A stretch of DNA of 44,881 bases, taken from NCBI GenBank assembly GCA_026991225.1, contig JALXCB010000136.1, positions 1 to 44,881 on the forward strand, given 5' to 3'. Below the pieces are notes generated by a model, which worked only from the letters and a program-made list of their open reading frames with translations, was not told where the DNA came from and searched no databases. Shown here in pieces: positions 7,353 to 16,796 of the stretch. Made by a program: the position numbers and the translations under genes. The number at the start of each line of letters is the position of its first letter. The stretch's first letter is position 1. Source of the stretch: Anaerolineae bacterium (lineage in GTDB: Bacteria > Chloroflexota > Anaerolineae > J102).

Positions 7353-9152
7353 ATGCCGACCTACCATCACCTCACGCCGGGAAATCCGCTCCCTGGGGAC
7401 GATGGGGGCGATTCCCGCGCGCGAAAGCCTCCTCCCAAAAAACGACGACTCCTGATCCTCTTCGCGGTGATGGTGATCGTCAGCCTGGTCTTGTCCGCGC
7501 AACTCATCCGCCATCAGGCGTTTGGCGTGGCTCCTCCGGTCTCATCCACCGCGCCTCCTGAAAAACTGCGGTTGCGAGGCGCAATCCTGGACGCGGCCGG
7601 TCATCCCCTGGCCATTCAGACCTTCCGCTATGACGTCATCGCCTCGCCCAACGCCATGCCGGAAGAAAATAGGCCCGTCGTTGCCGAGATACTGGCGTCC
7701 TATCTCAACAGATCTCCCGTCGACCTGCAGCGACTGTTCGAAGAAAACAAGCAAAGCGCCTATATCCAGTTGGCCTCCAACGCGCCCGCCGAGGTGGGCG
7801 AGGCCATCATGAACAATACGGACCTGAAACTGAACGGCATCGGCGTGGATATCTATCCCATCCGCTATCATCCTGAAAAAACCCTGGCCGCCCATCTGCT
7901 GGGATTTGTGGACGTCGACAATAAAGGGCATTATGGTCTGGAAGAGTACTTCAATAACTTCCTCCTCGCCCCCACCGATGAGATCGCACCCGGGCCGGAC
8001 CCCCAACTCGAAAAGAGTCTGGGCGCGCCCTCCGCCGACGCCGCACTGCCCGACAGTCTGTTCATTCCCTCCCCCGCCCGCCGCGACCTCATCCTCACCC
8101 TCTCTCGATCTCTGCAATTCGTGGCGGAAACCCGCCTGAGAGAAGCCATCGAGAAATACAAAGCGGAAAGCGGCGTGGTCATCATTCTCGATCCCAAGAC
8201 CAGCGCCATCCTGGCCATGGCGGGCTATCCCTCTTACAATCCCGACCAATATTCCGACTACAAGCCAAAACGCTTCATCAACCCCGCCATCAGCGACATC
8301 TACGAACCGGGATCGGTCTTCAAACTCATCACCTTCGCCGCCGCCCTGGACAAAAAGGCCATCACCCCCGAAACCAAATTCAACGACACGGACAAATTCA
8401 TCTACGGCGAGCAGACCATCCAGAACTGGGATCGCAAAGGCCGGGGCAAGGTCACCGCCCAACAGGCCCTGGCCCAGTCCTTGAATGTGACCACCGCCAA
8501 GATCGCCACTCGCCTTGTGGGCGCCACCGACTTCTACAACACCGTCGCTCGCTTCGGCTTCGGCCAGAACACCGGCGTCGAGCTTGCCTTCGAAGCGCCG
8601 GGCATCGTCAACGGTCCCAATTCCCCCAAATGGGCCCTGGGCAACCTGGCTACCAATTCCTTCGGCCAGGGCATCAGCGTCACGCCATTGCAGATGGCCA
8701 ACGCGGTGGCGGCCATCGCCGCGGGCGGCGTCGTTCATCGCCCCCACATCGTGAACATGTCCATCAATGATGACGTGATCCGGGTCAAGGAGCCGGAGGG
8801 GGTCAGCATCGCCATCGCGCCCGAAGCGGCCCGCACCCTCACCCAAATGATGGTCGCCGCGGCCAATCACACCAAAGCAGCCACCATCCCCGGCTACGCC
8901 ATCGCTGGCAAGACCGGCACCGCCGAGATTCCCACCCTGGGCGGCTACAAAGAAAACCGCACCATCACCACCTTCGTGGGATTTTTCCCCGCAGATGACC
9001 CTCAATTCCTGATTCTGGTAAAATTAGTCAAACCCAGAGAATCCGCCTGGGCGAGCAAGACAGCCGCCCCCACCTTCCGGGCTATCGCCCAAGACATCAT
9101 CCACATCACCAACCTCCCTCCCGACGACATCCGCTTGCAGACCTCCCCATGA
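7353..9152 (+). CDS. ftsI: Septal peptidoglycan transpeptidase FtsI (class B PBP)
   Basis: A 599-residue class B penicillin-binding protein. One transmembrane helix (about residues 32-52), a PBP dimerisation region, then the transpeptidase domain with active-site SVFK (Ser321), SLN (376-378) and KTGT (520-523). It cross-links septal peptidoglycan with FtsW. No C-terminal PASTA repeats are present, unlike many Gram-positive homologues. It starts three bases after ftsL and overlaps murF by 4 bp (ATGA), so translation is probably coupled. murE, normally next, is absent. Confidence 0.95.
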   Translation: MPTYHHLTPGNPLPGDDGGDSRARKPPPKKRRLLILFAVMVIVSLVLSAQLIRHQAFGVAPPVSSTAPPEKLRLRGAILDAAGHPLAIQTFRYDVIASPNAMPEENRPVVAEILASYLNRSPVDLQRLFEENKQSAYIQLASNAPAEVGEAIMNNTDLKLNGIGVDIYPIRYHPEKTLAAHLLGFVDVDNKGHYGLEEYFNNFLLAPTDEIAPGPDPQLEKSLGAPSADAALPDSLFIPSPARRDLILTLSRSLQFVAETRLREAIEKYKAESGVVIILDPKTSAILAMAGYPSYNPDQYSDYKPKRFINPAISDIYEPGSVFKLITFAAALDKKAITPETKFNDTDKFIYGEQTIQNWDRKGRGKVTAQQALAQSLNVTTAKIATRLVGATDFYNTVARFGFGQNTGVELAFEAPGIVNGPNSPKWALGNLATNSFGQGISVTPLQMANAVAAIAAGGVVHRPHIVNMSINDDVIRVKEPEGVSIAIAPEAARTLTQMMVAAANHTKAATIPGYAIAGKTGTAEIPTLGGYKENRTITTFVGFFPADDPQFLILVKLVKPRESAWASKTAAPTFRAIAQDIIHITNLPPDDIRLQTSP

Positions 9153-10594
9153 GCCTGACGCTGACGGACATCTATCTGGGGCTCGGCGGCCGGGACGTTC
9201 ATCCCTCCCTGACCGCTTATCCCGTTTCGGAATTCGTCATCGATTCGCGTCAGGTCGCGCCCGGCGATTGCTTCATCGCCCTGCCCGGCGAACGCACCGA
9301 CGGCCACGACTACATCGCCGACGCCATCGCCCGCGGTGCGATCGCCATCATCGCCCATCGCATCCCCGAAGGCGCGCGGGCGCAGGTCGTTCCCATTCAG
9401 CAACCCGCGCCCGCCCAGATCGCCCCCCCTGTCCTCTTCCTCGTGGAAGATACGCTGGCTGGCCTGCAACGGCTGGCCGCGTACTGGCGGGCCCGCCACA
9501 ATCCCACCGTCGTGGGCATTACCGGCAGTGTGGGCAAGACCAGCACGAAGGAGCTGACCGCAGCCGTCTTGCGCCAGCGCTATCCCACCCTGTGGACGCC
9601 CGGCAACTACAACAACGAGATCGGCCTGCCCCTCTCCCTGCTGCGCCTGACCGATGAGCATCGCTACGTCGTGCTGGAGATGGGCTTCTACACCGAAGGC
9701 GAGATCGCCCAGCTCTGCGACATCGCTCACCCGCACATCGGGGTGATCACCAACATCGGGCCCATCCACCTGGAGCGGGCGGGCAGCATGGAAGCCATCT
9801 TCCGCGGCAAATCGGAACTGATCCGCGCCCTGCCCCCCGACGGCCGCGCCATCCTCAACTGGGATGACGCCTGGGTGCGGAAGATGGCCGAAATCAGCCC
9901 CGCGCCCGTGTTCAAATACGGGTTCACGCCCGAGGCCGACCTCTGGGCCGACGCCATCGAGAGCTACGGCCTGGCGGGCATCCGCTTCCGCTTCCACCAT
10001 CGCCTCGGCGACCACACCGAAACCTACCACGTCCAGCTTCCTCTCCTGGGCCGCCACAGCGTACACACCGCGCTACGCGCGGCCGCGGTCGGCCTCATCG
10101 CCGGTCTGGCCTGGGAGGAGATTATCCGCGGGCTCAAAGACGTCAACGCCAGGTTGCGCATCGACGTCGCGCCCGGCTACAATCGCAGCACCCTCATCGA
10201 CGACACCTACAACGCCAGCCCGCCCTCCACCATCGCCGCCCTGAACCTGCTGGAAGAGATGGAGGGACGGCGCATCGCCATTCTGGGCGATATGCTGGAG
10301 CTGGGCGATGAGGAAGAGAAAGGGCATCGCCTGGTGGGCGCTCGCGCCGCCGAGACCGCGGACATCCTCATCACCGTAGGGCCCCGCGCCCACTGGATCG
10401 CCGAAGAAGCCCGCTTTCAGGGCATGCCCAACGCCGCCGTGCATGAGGCCGAAGACGCAGACGCCGCCATCGCACTGGCCAAAACCCTCATCCAGCCGGG
10501 TGACTTCATCCTGGTCAAAGGCTCCCGGGCCATGCGTATGGACGTCATCGCCGCCGCCCTCTCCGTTAGCCGAAGGCTAAAGACTGAAGACTAA
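9149..10594 (+). CDS. murF: UDP-MurNAc-tripeptide:D-Ala-D-Ala ligase MurF
   Basis: A 481-residue Mur ligase that adds D-Ala-D-Ala to the UDP-MurNAc-tripeptide. The ATP-binding loop is GSVGKTS (126-132), followed by NYNNEIGLPLSLL and, in the C-terminal domain, DDTYNASP and ILGDMLELG, all typical of MurF. The start overlaps ftsI by 4 bp. The last residues (RRLKTED) and the stop codon are encoded by a 7-bp repeat tract that continues into the gap before mraY, so the original C-terminus may have been slightly different. Confidence 0.95.
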   Translation: MSLTLTDIYLGLGGRDVHPSLTAYPVSEFVIDSRQVAPGDCFIALPGERTDGHDYIADAIARGAIAIIAHRIPEGARAQVVPIQQPAPAQIAPPVLFLVEDTLAGLQRLAAYWRARHNPTVVGITGSVGKTSTKELTAAVLRQRYPTLWTPGNYNNEIGLPLSLLRLTDEHRYVVLEMGFYTEGEIAQLCDIAHPHIGVITNIGPIHLERAGSMEAIFRGKSELIRALPPDGRAILNWDDAWVRKMAEISPAPVFKYGFTPEADLWADAIESYGLAGIRFRFHHRLGDHTETYHVQLPLLGRHSVHTALRAAAVGLIAGLAWEEIIRGLKDVNARLRIDVAPGYNRSTLIDDTYNASPPSTIAALNLLEEMEGRRIAILGDMLELGDEEEKGHRLVGARAAETADILITVGPRAHWIAEEARFQGMPNAAVHEAEDADAAIALAKTLIQPGDFILVKGSRAMRMDVIAAALSVSRRLKTED

Positions 10595-10605
10595 AGACTG
10601 AACAC
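10577..10605. repeat. Heptad tract between murF and mraY
   Basis: Units TAAAGAC, TGAAGAC, TAAAGAC, TGAACAC follow one another at exact 7-bp spacing. The tract overlaps the end of murF, supplies its stop codon and stops 10 bp before the mraY ATG. Confidence 0.8.
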
Positions 10606-10615
10606 CCTTCACTCC

Positions 10616-11617
10616 ATGTCCTACCCCCTCACCCTGGCCGCCCTGGCCTTCTTCCTGGCCGTCATCTGGGGAGACCCCCTCATCCGCCTGCTCAAGCGTT
10701 ATCAAATGGGCAAGCGCATCCGCATGGAGGGGCCCCAATCCCATCTCTCCAAGGCGGGAACGCCCACCATGGGCGGCATCCTCTTCATTGCCCCGGTGGT
10801 CCTCATCAACCTGGGCCTGAACTTTGCCAACCTGCTCGGCTTCACCCTCATCGGCGAATCGGTGCTCGTGCCCGTCTTCGCCATGCTCTCCTTCGGCATC
10901 CTCGGTTTCCTGGATGACCTGGCGGGCATCCTGCGCAAACGCGGGGACGCCCAGGGCCTGCTGGCCCGATCCAAATTCCCCATCCAGGTGCTGCTGGCCC
11001 TGATCCTGGCCGGCGTCATGTTCTGGCGGCTGGACATCCACAGCATCGCCATCCCCACCGTGCCCCAACGCATCGATATCGGCCTGTGGTGGCTGCCCAT
11101 CGCCATTTTCATCATCGTGGGAACAGCCAACGCCGTCAACCTCACCGACGGATTGGATGGCCTGGCGGGCTCCCTGGCCGCGGTCAGCTTCGCCTCCTAC
11201 GGGCTCATCGCCTATCTGCAAGGCCAGGTGTGGCTGGCCGCCTTCGCCTTCACCACGGTGGGGGCGCTGTTCGCCTTCCTCTGGTTCAACGTCTTCCCCG
11301 CCGAGCTGTTCATGGGCGACACCGGCTCCCTGGCCCTGGGCGCCACTCTGGGCGTCGTCTCCTTGATGACGGGCCAATGGCTGCTGCTGGCGGTCATCGG
11401 CCTGCCCTTCGTGGCCGAAGCGCTCTCCGTCATCCTGCAGGTGGCCTCGGCCAAGCTCAGCCGCCGTTTTCTGGGACGGGACATCCGCCCCTTCAAAATG
11501 TCCCCCCTGCACCATCACTTCGAACTCAGCGGCTGGGCCGAGAATCACGTCACCCAGCGCTTCTTCATCATCGGCATCATCTCCGGCATGATCGGCATCG
11601 CCCTGGCTTTGGCATGA
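10616..11617 (+). CDS. mraY: Phospho-MurNAc-pentapeptide transferase MraY
   Basis: A 333-residue polytopic membrane enzyme (about ten helices) that transfers phospho-MurNAc-pentapeptide to undecaprenyl phosphate, making lipid I. Family motifs are intact: PTMGGILF, FLDDLAG (catalytic aspartates), NLTDGLDGLAG, FMGDTGSLALG and FKMSPLHHHFE. There is no Shine-Dalgarno; the ATG follows a heptad tract. The 3' end overlaps murD by 4 bp. Confidence 0.96.
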   Translation: MSYPLTLAALAFFLAVIWGDPLIRLLKRYQMGKRIRMEGPQSHLSKAGTPTMGGILFIAPVVLINLGLNFANLLGFTLIGESVLVPVFAMLSFGILGFLDDLAGILRKRGDAQGLLARSKFPIQVLLALILAGVMFWRLDIHSIAIPTVPQRIDIGLWWLPIAIFIIVGTANAVNLTDGLDGLAGSLAAVSFASYGLIAYLQGQVWLAAFAFTTVGALFAFLWFNVFPAELFMGDTGSLALGATLGVVSLMTGQWLLLAVIGLPFVAEALSVILQVASAKLSRRFLGRDIRPFKMSPLHHHFELSGWAENHVTQRFFIIGIISGMIGIALALA

Positions 11618-13212
11618 ATGATTTCTCCTCTCAAACCATCCTCATCGTGGGCCTGGCCCGCGAGGGACGCGTCGCGGCCCGATGGCTGACGGCGCGGGGC
11701 GCGCGCGTCATCGCCAGCGACCTGCGCCCGCCCCAGGAAGCGGTGCGGGAGGAGATGGAGCGTCTGGGCGCGACGCTGATCATCGGCCCGCAGACCGAAG
11801 CCCTGCTGGAGGACGTCACCGCCCTGGTGGTCAGTCCCGGCGTGCCTCAGGATATCCCTCTGCTGCGCGCGGCCCGGGCCCGCGGCCTGCCCCTCACCAC
11901 CGAGCCGCGGCTCTTCGCCCAGGGCTGCCCCGCCCCCATCGTCGGCGTCACCGGCAGCAGCGGCAAAACTACCACCACGACCCTGGTCGCCCGCATGTTG
12001 CAGGCGTCCGGGTTCCGCACGTGGCTGGGAGGCAACATCGGCGATCCTCTGCTTCCCCGCCTGGAGGCCATCGCGCCCGACCATCGGGCCGTGATGGAGC
12101 TCTCCAGCTTTCAACTCCTTTACTGGGCCGAAACCGCGCCCTGGCCCGACGCGCCCCCGCCCTGGAACGACGCCGGGGGCGTCAGTCCGCATGTGGCCGC
12201 CATCCTCAACCTCACCCCCAACCATCTCGACCGCCATCCCTCCATGGCACACTACGCCGCGGCCAAGGCCAACATCCTGGCCTTTCAATCGCCCCACGAT
12301 TGGGCCATCCTCAACCGCGAGGACGCCTGGGTGGGGCCCTGGGCCGAGACGGGCCGGGTGAGCATCCCCGCCGGGGAAGGACAGCCCGCGCGGACCTTCG
12401 ACATCCCCGGCCAGATCGCCACCTTCGGTTTCGAGAAGCCCGACCAGGGCGATGGCTCGTGGCTGGAGGATGGCTGGATTATGCTGCGCTGGCAGGGCAA
12501 GACGTTACGCGTGATGCCGGTGGCATCCATCCGCCTGCGCGGACGGCACAACTTGGCCAACGCGCTGGCGGCCACGGCCATCGCCGCGGCCGCCAGCGCG
12601 ACGCCCGATGGCATGGCCGAGGCCGTGCGCAGCTTCCGGGGCGTGCCCCATCGCCTGGAGGAAGTGGCCCGGCTGGATGGCGCGCTCTGGATCAACGACA
12701 GCATCGCCACCGCGCCGGAGCGGGCTCTGGCCGCGCTGCGCAGCTTCGACGAGCCCATCATCCTGCTGGCGGGCGGCCGCGACAAGCATCTGCCCTGGGA
12801 GGATTGGGCGGAAGAAGTCCACCGCAGGGTGCGGGTGGTCATCGCCTTTGGCGAGGCCCGGCCTATCATCTCAGACGCGCTGGCCCAACGCCCGCCCAAT
12901 TCCAGGCTGCAAGCCCTCATCCCCGTCCCCGACCTCCCGGCCGCGGTGCAGGAGGCCGCCCGCCTCGCTCAACCGGGCGACGTCGTCCTCCTCTCGCCCG
13001 GCGGGACCAGCTTCGACGCCTATCGCGACTTCGCGGCCCGCGGTCAGCACTTCCGCGATCTGGTCGCCAACCTGCGCATTGGCGCTGCTGGAGAAAAGCC
13101 CGTCAGGCCAACGTTGACCGAGGCGGCAACAGACGTAAAACGTGAAACGTCACGATCTCACGCATCACGTTTCACTCGTCACGCTCTGCACCTCCCCCGC
13201 CAGTCTGGCTGA
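11614..13212 (+). CDS. murD: UDP-MurNAc-L-alanine:D-glutamate ligase MurD with repeat-derived tail
   Basis: A 532-residue Mur ligase. Seen: N-terminal Rossmann-like ILIVGLAREG, the ATP loop GVTGSSGKTT (111-120), LNLTPNHLDRH and NDSIATAPE in the catalytic and C-terminal domains, and LLSPGGTSFDAYRDF near the end. The start at 11614 gives an ATGA overlap with mraY; the open frame continues upstream inside mraY but that part is a shadow. The conserved protein ends near residue 487. The last 45 residues are encoded by an R1 repeat copy (13106-13210), a basic tail (KRETSRSHASRFTRHALH) not expected in MurD. Confidence 0.94.
   Translation: MNDFSSQTILIVGLAREGRVAARWLTARGARVIASDLRPPQEAVREEMERLGATLIIGPQTEALLEDVTALVVSPGVPQDIPLLRAARARGLPLTTEPRLFAQGCPAPIVGVTGSSGKTTTTTLVARMLQASGFRTWLGGNIGDPLLPRLEAIAPDHRAVMELSSFQLLYWAETAPWPDAPPPWNDAGGVSPHVAAILNLTPNHLDRHPSMAHYAAAKANILAFQSPHDWAILNREDAWVGPWAETGRVSIPAGEGQPARTFDIPGQIATFGFEKPDQGDGSWLEDGWIMLRWQGKTLRVMPVASIRLRGRHNLANALAATAIAAAASATPDGMAEAVRSFRGVPHRLEEVARLDGALWINDSIATAPERALAALRSFDEPIILLAGGRDKHLPWEDWAEEVHRRVRVVIAFGEARPIISDALAQRPPNSRLQALIPVPDLPAAVQEAARLAQPGDVVLLSPGGTSFDAYRDFAARGQHFRDLVANLRIGAAGEKPVRPTLTEAATDVKRETSRSHASRFTRHALHLPRQSG
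13106..13210 (-). repeat. R1 palindromic repeat, copy inside murD 3' end
   Basis: Left arm CCAACGTTGACCGAGG, a core of 7-bp-type units (GTAAAAC, GTGAAAC and their complements) and a degraded right arm. In the orientation opposite to 16797. It is translated as the tail of MurD. Confidence 0.75.
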
Positions 13213-13257
13213 CAGGCATGTTCATTGATAAAAACACCCCGTCCACTGAATCCCAAC

Positions 13258-14445
13258 ATGGCTTCCCGAGCGAAAACCGCCGTCACATCCCACATCGATT
13301 ATGGCCTGCTGATCTTGATCGCCGCGCTGATCGGATTCGGCATTGTCATGCAATTCAGCGCGTCCTACGCCATCGACCCCCAGTATCCCTACAAGTTCAT
13401 CACAAAACACCTGATGTGGATCGGGTTGGGTCTGGTGAGCATGTATATCATGAGCGCCATCGACTATCGCACCTGGCAGACCCTGGCCATTCCCATCATG
13501 ATCCTTTCCCTGGGCCTGCTAGTGGCGGTGTTGTTCCTGGGCGAGGAGGGCGTGGGCGGGGCCCGGCGTCATCTGTTCGGCGGCTCCATCCAGCCCTCCG
13601 AAGTGGCGAAACTGGCCATCATCATCTATATTGCGGCCTGGCTGGCCTCGAAAGGGAACAAAATCGGCCAGGTAACCATGGGGTTGCTGCCTTTTTCCAT
13701 CATCATGGGCGTGTTTCTGGTCCTCATCCTGAGCCAGCCCGACGTGTCCACCTCCGTGCTCATCGCCATCACGGCCCTGGCCATGCTCATGATCGCTGGC
13801 GCCGACATCCTTCAGATCAGCATCCTGTTTCTGGTCATGAGCGGGGTCTTCGCCTTTGCCATCTCCCAGTTTCCCCATGCCCGAGGTCGCATGGCTGGTT
13901 TTCTTCAGGCCTTCTTCAAGCCCTGGACCAGCCAGCAGTACCAGGTGCGAGCGGGCTACGCGGCCCTGCAATCGGGCGGTCTGTTCGGCAAAGGGCTCAC
14001 CAACAGCGAGTACAAACTGGGGCTGCAACTGCCCCTGGTCCATTCCGACCTGATCTTCGCCATTATCGGCGAGGAGCTGGGGCTGGTGGGCGCGCTGGCG
14101 GTCATCGCCATGTTCCTTTTCCTGGCCTACAAGGGCACGCGCATCGCCCTGGACGCCCAGGATGATTTCGGACGCCTGCTGGCCTTTGGCATCACCACCT
14201 GGATCGTGGTGCAGGCGTTCATCAACATCGCCGTGGTCACAGTCACCATTCCCAACACAGGCATGCCCCTGCCTTTCTTCTCCTACGGAGGCACCAGCAC
14301 CTTGATGATCCTGACGGCGCTGGGCATCCTCCTCAATATCTCGAAAGGCGGCGGAGGACGACTCAAACTCGATGCGAATTCTCTTTTCCGGCGGCGGAAC
14401 CGGCGGTCACGTATATCCCATTCTCACCGTCGCAGCCGCGCTTGA
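13258..14445 (+). CDS. ftsW: Septal glycosyltransferase FtsW
   Basis: A 395-residue SEDS-family membrane protein with about ten transmembrane helices, polymerising lipid II at the septum with FtsI. Typical SEDS features: GGARRHLFGGSIQPSEVAKL, HSDLIFAIIGEELGLVG and the C-terminal GMPLPFFSYGGTS. RodA is possible, but the position in dcw favours FtsW. ATG 13258 is preferred; an in-frame TTG at 13225 would add 11 residues. The arginine-rich C-terminal tail overlaps murG by 74 bp, so this end is constrained by two genes. Confidence 0.92.
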   Translation: MASRAKTAVTSHIDYGLLILIAALIGFGIVMQFSASYAIDPQYPYKFITKHLMWIGLGLVSMYIMSAIDYRTWQTLAIPIMILSLGLLVAVLFLGEEGVGGARRHLFGGSIQPSEVAKLAIIIYIAAWLASKGNKIGQVTMGLLPFSIIMGVFLVLILSQPDVSTSVLIAITALAMLMIAGADILQISILFLVMSGVFAFAISQFPHARGRMAGFLQAFFKPWTSQQYQVRAGYAALQSGGLFGKGLTNSEYKLGLQLPLVHSDLIFAIIGEELGLVGALAVIAMFLFLAYKGTRIALDAQDDFGRLLAFGITTWIVVQAFINIAVVTVTIPNTGMPLPFFSYGGTSTLMILTALGILLNISKGGGGRLKLDANSLFRRRNRRSRISHSHRRSRA

Positions 14446-15511
14446 GGCCCTCTGGCCCGAACGAGCTCCCCAACCCGATGAACCCTTGACGCTGCGCTAC
14501 GCGGGCACGCCCGACGGCGTCGAAGCCCATCTGGCCGCCCGGGCCGGGCTGGATTTCACGCCCATCTCCGCCGGGCAGATCCGCATTCTCAACCCCTTCA
14601 AACTGGCCCGCAACGCCTGGCGCATGGCCCGCGGCAGCCGCCAGGCCGGCGTCATCATGCGGTCGTGGCAGCCCGACGCGATTTTCGTCACGGGCGGCTA
14701 TGTGTGCGGCCCGGTGGTCTGGGCTGCGGCCCGTCATCAGGTCCCCGTACTCATCTACCTTCCCGACGTGACGCCGGGGCTGGGCGTGCAGCGCCTGGCC
14801 CGCCACGCCGCCGCCATCGCCGTCTCCTTCCCCGAAGTGGCGGCGCACTTCCAGGATTACGACGCCCGCGTGCTCGATACGGGCTACCCCGTGCGGCCCG
14901 AGCTGCGGCAGCGCAGCATGACCAAGACACAAGCGCGCCTTGCGTTTCACCTGTCCCCCCACACCCCCACCCTCCTGGTGTTCGGAGGGTCGCGCGGGGC
15001 CAGGGCCATCAACCAGGCTCTGGCCGCCGCGCTCCCCCATCTGCTGGACGCCATGCAGGTGATCCACATCAGCGGCGAACTCGATTTCACTGAGGCGCAA
15101 CGCCGGGCCTCGGGCCTGAGCCCCGCGCAGCAGGAACGCTACCGCCTGTTCGCGTACCTGCACGAGGAGATGATCGCAGCCCTGCACGCCGCGGACCTGG
15201 TCGTCGCCCGAGCGGGAGCCTCCACCCTGGGCGAATTCCCCGCCCTGGGCCTGCCCGCCATCCTCGTCCCCCTGCCCATCTCCGGCGGCCACCAGCGCCA
15301 CAACGCCCGCTACCTGGCCGACCGGGGCGCAGCGGTCATCGTCGAGAACGACGCCATGCCCCACCAGCTCCTGCCCGCCATCCAAAGCCTGATGGATGAT
15401 CCCCAACGCCTGGAAGCGATGAGCCGGGCCAGCGCCGCGTTGGCCCGTCCCCGCGCCGCCGAAGCCATCGCCTCCGCCCTCATCGACCTGGCGGCCCATC
15501 ACATATCCTGA
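14372..15511 (+). CDS. murG: Lipid II synthase MurG (GlcNAc transferase)
   Basis: A 379-residue GT-B glycosyltransferase that adds GlcNAc to lipid I, giving lipid II, at the inner face of the membrane. The N-terminal glycine loop ILFSGGGTGGHVYP, FVTGGYVCGPVVWAA, and the C-terminal VARAGASTLGEFPALGLPAILVPLP block are diagnostic. The start lies inside the 3' end of ftsW (74-bp overlap), which suggests coupled translation. The next gene begins four bases after the stop. Confidence 0.96.
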   Translation: MRILFSGGGTGGHVYPILTVAAALEALWPERAPQPDEPLTLRYAGTPDGVEAHLAARAGLDFTPISAGQIRILNPFKLARNAWRMARGSRQAGVIMRSWQPDAIFVTGGYVCGPVVWAAARHQVPVLIYLPDVTPGLGVQRLARHAAAIAVSFPEVAAHFQDYDARVLDTGYPVRPELRQRSMTKTQARLAFHLSPHTPTLLVFGGSRGARAINQALAAALPHLLDAMQVIHISGELDFTEAQRRASGLSPAQQERYRLFAYLHEEMIAALHAADLVVARAGASTLGEFPALGLPAILVPLPISGGHQRHNARYLADRGAAVIVENDAMPHQLLPAIQSLMDDPQRLEAMSRASAALARPRAAEAIASALIDLAAHHIS

Positions 15512-15515
15512 TCCC

Positions 15516-16235
15516 ATGAACGGCTCCACCCTTGCCGAACTTCAGTCCAACATCCTCTTCTGGATCATCATCGCCCTGTTCGCCTGGCAAGGCTATCAGC
15601 GCGGGTTGATTGCCGAGCTGGTGAAAATGGGCTTCGTGGTGGTGGGCTTCCTCGCGGGCCAGCCCGATATCTTGGGCAAGACCCTGATCCGGGCCATCAA
15701 CGGCTTCTGGTTCGCGTTCCAGTTCCTCATCCACGGCGGCCTCGAAGCCATCGCCACGGGCAACTTCACGCCCGACACCCTGAACCAGATCTTCGAGGAG
15801 ATCAACAAACTCCCGCGCCTCATCCCCAAGGAGCGCGCGGAGATCGCCATGTTCCTGGCGATGATCTTCCTCATCATTCTGGGTTGGGGAGTTTCGAAGC
15901 TGTTCAAGCCCAAATGGCCCGGTCTGGGCCTGGTGGCGGGCGCGGCCAACGGCTTCCTCCTCTCCTACATCTTCCTGCCCCTCCTGCCCGATGAGCTTCC
16001 CTTCAAGTTCGAGGACCTGAGCCCCGCGGGCCTCATCAAGCAGATCCTCGCCTTCATCGGCTATCTCATCGAGCTGATCATCAAAATCATCGGCCAGATT
16101 TTCCAATTCATGGTGGACATCTTCGGTGAATGGACCATTCCCATTCTGCTTCTGGCCGTCGTCATCATCGTGCTCATCAGCCTCTCGCCCGCCAAAAAGA
16201 AGAGCGGCAGCGGCGGGAATGGAGGAGGAAGCTGA
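15516..16235 (+). CDS. Membrane protein of unknown function inside dcw
   Basis: A 239-residue protein with an N-terminal helix (ILFWIIIALFAWQGYQRG), a middle amphipathic stretch, further helices at about 105-125 and 130-155, a strongly hydrophobic region about 170-230 and a Lys/Gly/Ser-rich C-terminus. The opening recalls CvpA-type proteins, but the resemblance is weak and no function is claimed. It lies four bases after murG and two before the next membrane gene, so the pair is probably co-translated with the cluster and may be involved in envelope work. Confidence 0.75.
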   Translation: MNGSTLAELQSNILFWIIIALFAWQGYQRGLIAELVKMGFVVVGFLAGQPDILGKTLIRAINGFWFAFQFLIHGGLEAIATGNFTPDTLNQIFEEINKLPRLIPKERAEIAMFLAMIFLIILGWGVSKLFKPKWPGLGLVAGAANGFLLSYIFLPLLPDELPFKFEDLSPAGLIKQILAFIGYLIELIIKIIGQIFQFMVDIFGEWTIPILLLAVVIIVLISLSPAKKKSGSGGNGGGS

Positions 16236-16237
16236 TC

Positions 16238-16786
16238 ATGGGACCTTTCGAGTATCTCTGGCTCACGGTGTTCGTCATCTTCGTCTTGGTGGCGTTGGTG
16301 CGCAAATATCCCGACGAGTTGGGCACCACCACCATCATCTTCACCATCCTCTTCCTCATCACCTTCTTCCTCATCCCCAAACTGCCCGGCCTGGTGAATG
16401 ACGTTTACCGGCGCATCTTCCACACGACGATGCCCGAGCGGCAGATGCAGCACCTGATGGCGTCCCTCATGTCGCTGATCTTCATCGGCGCCATTTTTGC
16501 CAGCTACGCCGGCCGCACCTTCGCCTTTCCGGGCAAACCCGCGCCCGGCTGGCGGGGAACCTTCTACAGCCTGCTGGTCGGCATGATGAACGGCTATCTC
16601 ATCTCGGGCTCGCTCTGGTATTTTCAGGATTATTACAAATATCCCATCACCGATTTCGGCCTGCTCTACCTGCCCCTGACGCCCCTGGGCGAGAAGATGG
16701 CCGCCTTCCTGCCGCCCTACGTGGTCCCTCCCGTCTTCTGGGCCGTCCTCGTCGCCATCATGCTCCTCTTCCGCGTCCGAAAGTAA
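16238..16786 (+). CDS. Membrane protein of unknown function inside dcw (second of pair)
   Basis: A 182-residue protein with about four or five transmembrane helices, starting MGPFEYLWLTVFVIFVLVAL. No family is recognised. The ATG at 16238 has GGAGGAGG 10-18 bases upstream, which decides the start; the open frame upstream of it is the shadow of the previous gene. It is absent from the standard dcw order and closes the murG-linked block; a 423-bp repeat-filled gap follows before murC. Confidence 0.78.
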   Translation: MGPFEYLWLTVFVIFVLVALVRKYPDELGTTTIIFTILFLITFFLIPKLPGLVNDVYRRIFHTTMPERQMQHLMASLMSLIFIGAIFASYAGRTFAFPGKPAPGWRGTFYSLLVGMMNGYLISGSLWYFQDYYKYPITDFGLLYLPLTPLGEKMAAFLPPYVVPPVFWAVLVAIMLLFRVRK

Positions 16787-16796
16787 ACAGGCAGCC

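Noticed and set aside
11086-11613. A 176-residue in-frame N-terminal extension of MurD
   Set aside because: It lies wholly inside mraY in another frame, is Arg/His/Pro-rich like a GC-rich shadow, and the ATG at 11614 gives the expected 4-bp overlap and a normal MurD N-terminus.
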